Part shown: positions 12,220 to 18,504 of the stretch, in pieces
How the letters are laid out: each line of letters begins with the position of its first letter
Numbering within the stretch: the stretch's first letter is position 1
IMG/VR virus record: IMGVR_UViG_3300020032_000001
Coordinates: 1-32,680 of that record
Length of the DNA: 32,680 nucleotides
Strand: one strand, 5' to 3'
From: a virus
The notes under the pieces: generated by a model
What the model was told of the DNA's origin: nothing
Databases searched by the model: none
Seen by the model: the letters and a program-made list of their open reading frames with translations, nothing else
Translations under genes and position numbers: made by a program

Positions 12220-12743
12220 GCCGCAAAAGACATTTAGGCGACGCCCTGGAGAACTTAATAAACTGGTCCTGCCGCCAATACCAGGCCCAGGGCGTTGCCA
12301 ATATTCAAAAATACCCGACACCGTATAAAATCATAGGCCAGGACAAGCGCCGCAGGTGCCTGCTGGCCGTGCCGGAGGAAAAGGCCGGCGTGGACTATGT
12401 GGGCGAATACGGCGGCCGGCCCTTCGCAATGGAAGCGAAAAAGACAGAGAACCGGACCCGCTACCCGTTGGACCCGTGGAACCGGGAGAAGCACCAAAGG
12501 GAATTCCTGGACCGGTGGAACGGACTGGCCTTTTATCTTATATCATTTTGGAGCCTGGGGGAACATTACCTGGTCCCGTGGGCGGAATACAAGAAATGGC
12601 ACCAGCAAGCCCAGGAAGGCGGCAGAAAAAGCATACCGCTTGACTGGTTCCGGGAGAACATGCCCAGGATCAAGGAAGGCGGCAGGGTGGCCCTGGACTT
12701 TTTGGCCGCCGTGGACAAGTTGGTGGAAAAGGGGGCGTGGTAA
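12216..12743 (+). CDS. recU: RecU-like Holliday junction resolvase
   Basis: A 175-residue protein with the RecU core: GVDYVGEYGGRPFAMEAKKT holds D60, E73 and K75 of the PD-(D/E)xK site, followed by KHQREFLDRWNGLAFYLISF and the YLVPW strand. Slightly short compared with bacterial RecU because the N-terminal arm is reduced. It should resolve recombination and replication junctions before packaging. Context with the exonuclease, Rad52-like protein and SSB fits. Starts by ATGA overlap. Confidence 0.9.
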   Translation: MSRKRHLGDALENLINWSCRQYQAQGVANIQKYPTPYKIIGQDKRRRCLLAVPEEKAGVDYVGEYGGRPFAMEAKKTENRTRYPLDPWNREKHQREFLDRWNGLAFYLISFWSLGEHYLVPWAEYKKWHQQAQEGGRKSIPLDWFRENMPRIKEGGRVALDFLAAVDKLVEKGAW

Positions 12744-12950
12744 ATGAGAATAGCCGGACCACCTACCAGGGAACTGGTGGAAGTGGTCCAGGAAACCCTG
12801 GAAAGGGAGCAATGGCACAGGGAAAGAAAAGCGGCCCAAGAGAACCCGCCAGGTTACTGGGCCATGAAGGTGGAGGAAATTAACAACGCCCTGGACGCCC
12901 TGGAAGAACTGGGGCGCCGGGCGCAATACTACGACAAGGGGGAATTTTAA
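12744..12950 (+). CDS. Unknown helical protein, 68 residues
   Basis: Begins directly after the RecU stop (TAA-ATG) with GGGGGCG upstream. Reads MRIAGPPTRELVEVVQETLE, is rich in E, R and Q, and is almost wholly helical with coiled-coil-like spacing (VEEINNALDALEELGRRAQY). Abuts the next gene's GTG without a gap. No family recognised. Confidence 0.66.
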   Translation: MRIAGPPTRELVEVVQETLEREQWHRERKAAQENPPGYWAMKVEEINNALDALEELGRRAQYYDKGEF

Positions 12951-13406
12951 GTGAGTAAAAAAATGGACGAAGCCTTAAAGGAATTGAGAGAAGAAGCCCG
13001 CAGGCATCTTAAGGAAACGCTTGTAATCAATCAAGAAGAAGCCGAAGCCTTAAAGGAATTGAGAGAAGAAGCCCGCAGGCAGGGCAAACTTAACGACCAG
13101 GAACCGGACTACAAAAAAAGCACATACTGGCCCATTATGGAAGGATACACCCAGGAAGCGCTGGACCAAATGCTGACAGAATACGAGGGGCTTAATAAAT
13201 TCATTGAGAGCGCAACCAAGGCCATAACCGGCGCACACATGGAAGAAGCCTGGGCAGCCCTGGGTAAAGCACAGGTGCAAGGCGTAAACCCAATATTAAG
13301 CCTGTTATGGCAGGAACTACATGCCGCATATTTGTGCGGAATATTCATTGGCCGCAAGCTGGAAGCGGAAGGCGTGCCGGTGCCCAAAAAGCCCGGCAAC
13401 CATTAA
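12951..13406 (+). CDS. Unknown protein with internal 25-residue duplication
   Basis: GTG 12951 follows AAGGGGGAATTTTAA. A 151-residue protein whose N-terminus repeats EALKELREEARR twice, 25 residues apart; the DNA under it is a perfect 38-bp direct repeat. The rest is helical (TQEALDQMLTEYEGLNKFIE and a central AITGAHMEEAWAALGKA) and ends with a short proline-lysine tail. The repeats look like a recent tandem duplication that lengthened a helix. Family not recognised. Confidence 0.7.
   Translation: MSKKMDEALKELREEARRHLKETLVINQEEAEALKELREEARRQGKLNDQEPDYKKSTYWPIMEGYTQEALDQMLTEYEGLNKFIESATKAITGAHMEEAWAALGKAQVQGVNPILSLLWQELHAAYLCGIFIGRKLEAEGVPVPKKPGNH
12969..13081. repeat. 38-bp perfect direct repeat, 75-bp period
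   Basis: Bases 12969-13006 and 13044-13081 are identical. The 75-base period keeps the frame (25 codons). Perfect identity suggests a young duplication within the gene at 12951. Confidence 0.9.
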
Positions 13407-13418
13407 GGTGGTGGTATA

Positions 13419-13592
13419 ATGCCACAATGGAGAAAATGCCCAAAGTGCGGCGAATGGTATTACAGCGCCGACCATAGCCCAAAGGACTGGACATGCGAAA
13501 GGTGCGGGGCCACCATATCGGCAAAACAGGTAAAACCTGCGGGACCTGCCGGTGGTGGCGGCGGCCCTGGGCGTCGGTTCCTTATTGCATAG
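13419..13592 (+). CDS. Zinc-ribbon protein, 57 residues (possibly half of a longer gene)
   Basis: ATG 13419 follows AAGGTGGTG. Residues 1-36 (MPQWRKCPKCGEWYY, then WTCERCG) are a clear two-knuckle zinc ribbon. After that the frame becomes G/P-rich (GPAGGGGGPG), which looks like a shadow of the overlapping gene in the -1 frame. Either two genes overlap by 100 bases or this is one zinc protein broken by an indel near 13520-13535. Confidence 0.55.
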   Translation: MPQWRKCPKCGEWYYSADHSPKDWTCERCGATISAKQVKPAGPAGGGGGPGRRFLIA

Positions 13593-13687
13593 GGACCGGA
13601 GAACCGAGGGACCCGGCCGCACCTGGGTGCTATTTTTACAAAAATGCGACAAAAAAAGAGGATTTTACGGCCCGGCGTCAAAAATAA
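13493..13687 (+). CDS. Four-cysteine small protein (or 3' half of the zinc gene)
   Basis: The credible part is CGTCRWWRRPWASVPYCIGT and, after a short arginine/proline stretch, APGCYFYKN: CxxC...C...C as in many small phage proteins. The first 14 residues from ATG 13493 (MRKVRGHHIGKTGK) mirror the overlapping zinc ribbon and have no ribosome site. So the true start may lie upstream in the other frame through slippage or a lost base, or translation is coupled. Last gene of the early region. Confidence 0.55.
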   Translation: MRKVRGHHIGKTGKTCGTCRWWRRPWASVPYCIGTGEPRDPAAPGCYFYKNATKKEDFTARRQK

Positions 13688-13705
13688 TTAAAATAATTAT
13701 TGAAA
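13664..13705 (+). promoter_or_regulatory. AT-rich block, possible late promoter
   Basis: A nearly pure A/T stretch (13681-13701) follows TTTACG (13664-13669); TAAAAT at 13689-13694 gives a 19-base spacer. It is the most AT-rich spot before the terminase genes and separates early from late regions. The match to a promoter is weak; a packaging or activator site is equally possible. Confidence 0.3.
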
Positions 13706-13726
13706 GCGTAAAAGGAAGATGATACC

Positions 13727-13996
13727 ATTAAAATAACGGGGGCGCCGGACAAGGTAAAATCGAACATAAATAAGGCGACTGGGGAGAAATGCGCCCGAAT
13801 TTACGGCGAAGCCCTGCCGGTCGCCTTTTTGGCTTACCTGGCGACCTGGTGCGGGAACCGGCCAGGTGGCTGGGGTATAAATGGCAGGACCTTGCCCGTT
13901 AAAAGCCCGGTCGCCCTCCTGCCAGGAGTTCCCGTTCGGTGCGGGTCCTGCCCAATACATACCGGAAGGGGGTGCAAGGGGGTGGCCGAAACATGA
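13727..13996 (+). CDS. Hidden gene with a non-standard (ATT) start, 89 residues
   Basis: The frame is open from 13712 to TGA 13994-13996 but has no ATG, GTG or TTG near its beginning. AAGGAAG (13712-13718) lies eight bases before ATT 13727, which would give MKITGAPDKVKSNINKATGE. It continues KCARIYGEALPVAFLAYLAT and ends with CGSCPIHTGRGCKG, a balanced, protein-like sequence with a cysteine cluster. The stop overlaps the small-terminase ATG as ATGA, the junction style used throughout this genome. I infer a real gene initiating at AUU (as infC does) or at ATA 13733. Function unknown. Confidence 0.6.
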   Translation: MKITGAPDKVKSNINKATGEKCARIYGEALPVAFLAYLATWCGNRPGGWGINGRTLPVKSPVALLPGVPVRCGSCPIHTGRGCKGVAET

Positions 13997-14523
13997 CCCA
14001 GCAAATTGAACTGGACAAGCTAGACAGGCAAGTGGAAGAACTTTATTTGCGTGGAATAAGGTCCAAAGCCGAGATAATGCGCAAGGTCCTGGGGGACCCG
14101 GAAGGGTCCACGGACGAGGAAAAGGCAAAGGACTATAACGCCAAGTATCAGAAAATAAGCAGGTCCCTGGAACGCATAAAGAAGCGCTGGAAGGAAGGGT
14201 GGACCTACGAGGACCAAGCAAGCCTGGACGAACAGCGCTACCAGCGCATTGAAGAATTATACGAGATAGTGCGGGAAGCCTGGGACCTAGCCAAAAAAGC
14301 AGAGAGCGAAGCCAGCCGAGTGGGCGCCCTTAACGCCGTAAACGCCGCCCTGCGTGAAGTATCAGAATTGCAGGGACTACGGGCAAAAATTATCAAGGTG
14401 GAAGGGGGCCTGGGTATTGACTTTTCCACAGCAAGCGACGAGGACCTGGACCGAGAATTGGCAAAAATCCAGCGCAAACTTGACAAGAGGGGAAAAGGAA
14501 CGCCTGCTGGCGGCATGGCATGA
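13993..14523 (+). CDS. Small terminase subunit
   Basis: Starts at ATG 13993 (MTQQIELDKLDRQVEELYLR); a GTG at 13939 would add 18 unlikely residues that shadow the gene before it. The 176-residue protein has an N-terminal helix-turn-helix-like region (GIRSKAEIMRKVLGDPEG), long coiled-coil-like helices in the middle and a basic end (RKLDKRGKGTPAGGMA). Size, fold outline and position directly before the large terminase support the call. It would recognise the packaging site and stimulate the ATPase. Overlaps the large subunit gene by 44 bases if TTG 14480 is that gene's start. Confidence 0.8.
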   Translation: MTQQIELDKLDRQVEELYLRGIRSKAEIMRKVLGDPEGSTDEEKAKDYNAKYQKISRSLERIKKRWKEGWTYEDQASLDEQRYQRIEELYEIVREAWDLAKKAESEASRVGALNAVNAALREVSELQGLRAKIIKVEGGLGIDFSTASDEDLDRELAKIQRKLDKRGKGTPAGGMA

Positions 14524-16183
14524 AAAACAGGTCCGCCGGGCTAGGAAGAACGCAAACGCCTTTATGGAATATGTTATGTTCGACCTACCGGAACAGGAGC
14601 CTATACACGCCGCCATACAGGACCACATAAGCGCCCACAAATATGCCGGGGTCCTGGCACCAAGGGACCACGGGAAAACCGGGCAAATGATTGGCCGGGT
14701 ATTGTGGGAACTGGGCCGCAACCCGGACCTGCGAATTAAGGTTGTAAGGAACAGCGACCCAAAGGCCAGGGAATTCCTTTTCGCCTTAACCCAGCACATG
14801 CAAAACAACAGCCGCTTACACCGGGTATTCCCACACCTGCGCATTGAAAAGGGGCTGGACGAAGCGGCGCAGGCCACAGGTTCCAAAATACTGGTGAAAA
14901 GGAAAAAGCAAAGCCCGGACGCCAGCGTGGAAGCCTGCGGGGTAACCAGCACCGCAACCGGTGGGCGTGCAGACATAATTATATTTGACGACATAGTGGA
15001 CTTTAGAAACGCCATTGCTAACCCGGCCATGCGGCCGAAAATCAAACAAAGTTTTTACAGCGTATGGCTTAACCTACTAGAACCCTGGGGCCGCATAGTG
15101 TATATTGCAACCGTGTGGCACACCGACGACCTAACCCACGAAATTATGAGGAACCCGGAATATAACTTCATGGTGCTACGAGTTGCAGAGGACTTCGGGA
15201 GCATACAGGCGGACGACGGCCGCACCTTCCCGCTTTGGGAATGGGACTGGGCCGAGGACCCAAGAAACCAGGAAGCTGGAAGCATAACTGGGCTATGGGA
15301 GGACCCGACCGTCCGGGGTAAAATCCTGCTAAAGAAGGAACTGGACGACGGGGCCGTGCGGTTCCTGGTGAAATTCGCCAACGGCGTGCGCTGGATAGAC
15401 GCCCAGGACACCGTGGTGGAGAAATGGACAGCCAGGGCCTTAAAAGCAAGAAGCCGGGAAATAGGCCAGCGAGAATTCGACAGGGGTTACCGGAACCGGG
15501 CGCTATCCGACGACGAAGCAACCTTCCCGGAAGCCGTGGTGGACGGCATGGTGGACCGAAACATGCACCCGCACGACATACCGGCCGACTGGCCGAGGTT
15601 CGGGGGTGTGGACCTGGCAATATCAAAGCAGGACCAGGCCGCATATACTGTATTTTTCGTCCTGGCCGTGAACCCAAAAGACGGCGAGCGGGTCCCGGAA
15701 AAAATCGTCCGGGGAAAATTCGGAAGCCCGGAAACCGTGGACATATTGGAAGAACTACACCACCGCCACAATGTGCAAATGTGGTATGTGGAAAATAACG
15801 CCTACCAGGAAGCGGTCCTGCAATGGATAGAGTATAAGCGCAAGCAGGGCCTAATGAAGAACCCGGAGCCTATACCATTAAAGGGCTTTATGACCGGGAA
15901 GCAAAAGGCGGACCCATTCGTGGGCCTTCCTGGGGTCGCTACAGAAATGGCGAATGGCGGGTGGCGCTTGCCGCTAGGCGACGGGCCGCACAGGTCCGAC
16001 TGCACATGCGCAAGGTGCGTATGGGTGCAGGAATTAAAAACCTACCCAATAGGCAAAAACACCGACACCGTTATGGCGTCCTGGTTCGCAAGAGAAGCCG
16101 CCAGGGCCGGCATAAGGCCAAGCACCAAGAAATTAGCGCAAAGGAAATATAAAAAATCAATGGCCGCAGGTGTTAAGTGGTAG
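14480..16183 (+). CDS. terL: Large terminase subunit (ATPase-nuclease)
   Basis: From TTG 14480 a 567-residue packaging motor. The ATPase domain has Walker A PRDHGKT at 61-67 and Walker B IIIFDDIVD with D170-D171. The RNase H-like nuclease is marked by D378 in GGVDLAIS, E438 in WYVENNAY and D529 in NTDTVMAS. The protein cuts concatemeric DNA and pumps it through the portal. The start is uncertain: a GTG at 14354 would overlap the small subunit by 170 bases, ATG 14564 would cut off the N-terminal helix, and no start has a good ribosome site, so coupling to the small subunit is likely. Closest in style to terminases paired with Mu-type portals. Confidence 0.9.
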   Translation: MTRGEKERLLAAWHEKQVRRARKNANAFMEYVMFDLPEQEPIHAAIQDHISAHKYAGVLAPRDHGKTGQMIGRVLWELGRNPDLRIKVVRNSDPKAREFLFALTQHMQNNSRLHRVFPHLRIEKGLDEAAQATGSKILVKRKKQSPDASVEACGVTSTATGGRADIIIFDDIVDFRNAIANPAMRPKIKQSFYSVWLNLLEPWGRIVYIATVWHTDDLTHEIMRNPEYNFMVLRVAEDFGSIQADDGRTFPLWEWDWAEDPRNQEAGSITGLWEDPTVRGKILLKKELDDGAVRFLVKFANGVRWIDAQDTVVEKWTARALKARSREIGQREFDRGYRNRALSDDEATFPEAVVDGMVDRNMHPHDIPADWPRFGGVDLAISKQDQAAYTVFFVLAVNPKDGERVPEKIVRGKFGSPETVDILEELHHRHNVQMWYVENNAYQEAVLQWIEYKRKQGLMKNPEPIPLKGFMTGKQKADPFVGLPGVATEMANGGWRLPLGDGPHRSDCTCARCVWVQELKTYPIGKNTDTVMASWFAREAARAGIRPSTKKLAQRKYKKSMAAGVKW

Positions 16184-16197
16184 AAAGGGGGGAGAAA

Positions 16198-18492
16198 ATG
16201 GCAAAGGAAAACGTGGTAAAAATGCAGGAAAAGAAAAAGCCGCCCACCAGCGAACTGGGAGCCATAGGGACTTCGGTTTTTGGCACCCTGGTGGACAGCG
16301 AATATTTGCGGGAAATGACCTGGCCCAACAGCGTGAAGATATACGACCGCATGAGAAGGTCCGACGCCCAGGTCCAGGCGCTACTTTTGGCCCTGGAACT
16401 GCCTATCCGTTCCACCCGTTGGTATGTGGAGCCATACAGCAACGCAAGCAGGGACCGACAAATCGCCGAGTATATCGAGGAAAACCTAATGGCCGGGCCG
16501 CCCAACGGAATGACTATTCATTGGGACGACTTCTTGCGCCTGGCGCTAGGAATGAACTGGGCCGGATATACCATATTTGAAAAAGTATTCGAGGTCCAGG
16601 ACGACGGCCTGGTGAAGTGGCGCAAATTCGCCGAGCGCCCACAAAGGACCATAAAAGCCTTTTTTTACGACGACACCGGAGGACCTGCCGCAATAGAACA
16701 ATGGACCCAGGGCACGGCGGCCGTAAAAATACCCATTGACCGCCTGCTGGTATTCACCAAGAGAAAAGAAGGCGGACACATGGAAGGCATGAGCGTTTTA
16801 AGGGCCGCATATAAGCATTGGTTCATAAAAGATTTTTTATACAAGGTAATAAATATCGGAATTGAACGCAACCTGGTGGGAACACCGGTTGGAAAACTGC
16901 CGGAGCAATACACCGAGGACGACGAAGAACTAATGCACCAAATAGTTACGACGTTAAGGTCCGCCGAGCAGGCCGGGGTTACCCTGCCGCCTGGCTTTGA
17001 ATTGGACCTATTCGAGGGCAAGCGCAACCTTTACGAGGTTAAGGACTACCTGGAACACCACGACACCAGCATATTAAAAGCGGGCCTGGCCCAATTCCTT
17101 AACCTGGGAACCAAGGACGTGGGAAGCTGGGCACTATCAGAGGACCAAAGCAGTTTTTTCCTTATGGCGCTTAATGCTGACGCCCAATACATTGCCAACA
17201 CCATAAACAGCTATGCAATACCGCAATTAGTGGACTATAACTGGGACGTGGAAGGATACCCGACCATAAAATGCGACCCGGTGGGGAACAGGGGCAAGGA
17301 TAAAATCATAAACGGCCTTAAAACCCTAATTGACGGCAAGGTGGTGCTACCGGACGACAACCTGGAAGAATTCATGCGGGACCTTATGGGCCTGCCGGAG
17401 CCAGGAGAGCCGAGAATGGCCGCACCGGCGCCACAGCCACAAGACCCGGAGAACCCGGAGCAGGACCCACCGGCGGAACCCGTGGCCGCTACGGAACCGA
17501 GAACCAGGAAAAAACGCAAGCGCCTGGCCCTGCGGGAACCGGAACAAAAGAAGCCGGAGCCACAACAAAGAACTGGGGACAAACACCCACAGGTCCACGT
17601 CCACAACCTGGCACACGACCACGGCGCCCAGGGGTGCGGGTGCGGTGCGCATGATAGAGCGGCCAGGGCCTTCAATGAGGACGGGACCAGGAAGTGGCGC
17701 AGGGACCTAACGACCTATGAAAGACGCATACGCCTGGACGAAATCGAACGCCGCATGGACACGGCCGAAGATTTAATCCAGGCCAAGGGGCTAGAAATCA
17801 TTAACGACGCCCTGCGGGAATACCTGGACAAGCTGGTGCCCTACGTCCAGGAAGGGAAGCTGGCCCAAATAGCAAAGGCCGACGTAAACCTGGAAGCCCT
17901 GGAAACCTGGCTGGCTAATTACCTGGTGGACCTTTCAATGTTCGGGGCCAGGGAAGCGGCCCAGGAGCATGAGAAGGAGCCACCGGAGAAGCCACCAAGG
18001 GAATTCAAGCAGAAGGCCGACACCAGGGCCGCATTGGTAACCCAGCAAGTGGCCGCAAGGATAAGCACCAGGGCGGGCCATGTGCTAACCACAGCCATAG
18101 AAAACGGCGTGGACCCGACGGCCGCAATTGCACAGGCCAGGAGGTCCGCCGAGAAGGTGGCCGAAACTGAAATGAAAGGCCACGCCAGCGCCCAGGTTGC
18201 CGGCGCTATCAACACCGGACGCAACCACCTGGGCACACGCATGGGCGCAAGATACGCCCAAAGGTCCGAAATATTGGACGAAAGGACCTGCCCGCTATGC
18301 CGAGCAATTGACGGCATGGTGGCCCGCACGGACAGCAGAGAATTTAAGAAATACAGGGGTCTGGTGCATAACAATTGCCGGGGAATATGGGCCTTTATAT
18401 TGCCGGAGGAAGAACCGGAGCCACAAGAAACCTGGCAGGACCCACCCAAGGACCTGGAAGAAGAATTCGGCAACCTATTGCCGGAAGTATAA
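16198..18492 (+). CDS. Portal protein (DUF935/Mu gp29-like) fused to MuF-like domain
   Basis: A 764-residue fusion. Residues about 5-410 match the Mu gp29-type portal (TSVFGTLVDSEYLREMTWPN, DAQVQALLLALELPIRST, WAGYTIFEKVFEV, YKHWFIKDFLYKVINIGIER). A P/E/K-rich linker holds a His/Cys cluster (HVHNLAHDHGAQGCGCGAHD). The C-terminus is a Mu gp30/MuF-like minor head domain, with ERTCPLCRAIDGMV and VHNNCRGIWAF. In Mu these are two genes. The portal ring is the DNA gate; MuF proteins associate with it in head assembly. Starts at ATG 16198 after AAAGGGGGGAG; a GTG 21 bases earlier has no site of its own. Confidence 0.9.
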   Translation: MAKENVVKMQEKKKPPTSELGAIGTSVFGTLVDSEYLREMTWPNSVKIYDRMRRSDAQVQALLLALELPIRSTRWYVEPYSNASRDRQIAEYIEENLMAGPPNGMTIHWDDFLRLALGMNWAGYTIFEKVFEVQDDGLVKWRKFAERPQRTIKAFFYDDTGGPAAIEQWTQGTAAVKIPIDRLLVFTKRKEGGHMEGMSVLRAAYKHWFIKDFLYKVINIGIERNLVGTPVGKLPEQYTEDDEELMHQIVTTLRSAEQAGVTLPPGFELDLFEGKRNLYEVKDYLEHHDTSILKAGLAQFLNLGTKDVGSWALSEDQSSFFLMALNADAQYIANTINSYAIPQLVDYNWDVEGYPTIKCDPVGNRGKDKIINGLKTLIDGKVVLPDDNLEEFMRDLMGLPEPGEPRMAAPAPQPQDPENPEQDPPAEPVAATEPRTRKKRKRLALREPEQKKPEPQQRTGDKHPQVHVHNLAHDHGAQGCGCGAHDRAARAFNEDGTRKWRRDLTTYERRIRLDEIERRMDTAEDLIQAKGLEIINDALREYLDKLVPYVQEGKLAQIAKADVNLEALETWLANYLVDLSMFGAREAAQEHEKEPPEKPPREFKQKADTRAALVTQQVAARISTRAGHVLTTAIENGVDPTAAIAQARRSAEKVAETEMKGHASAQVAGAINTGRNHLGTRMGARYAQRSEILDERTCPLCRAIDGMVARTDSREFKKYRGLVHNNCRGIWAFILPEEEPEPQETWQDPPKDLEEEFGNLLPEV

Positions 18493-18504
18493 GGGGGTGA
18501 ACAA

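Noticed and set aside
13939-13992. Extended small-terminase start at GTG 13939
   Set aside because: The extra 18 residues shadow the hidden gene in the other frame, and ATG 13993 makes the usual ATGA junction.
14354-14479. Extended large-terminase start at GTG 14354
   Set aside because: It would overlap the small subunit by 170 bases and adds unlikely sequence.
14377-15045. Long open frame on the minus strand (222 codons) within the large terminase
   Set aside because: It is the complement of a conserved gene with clear catalytic motifs, lacks a ribosome site, and encodes a Cys/Ser-rich unlikely protein.
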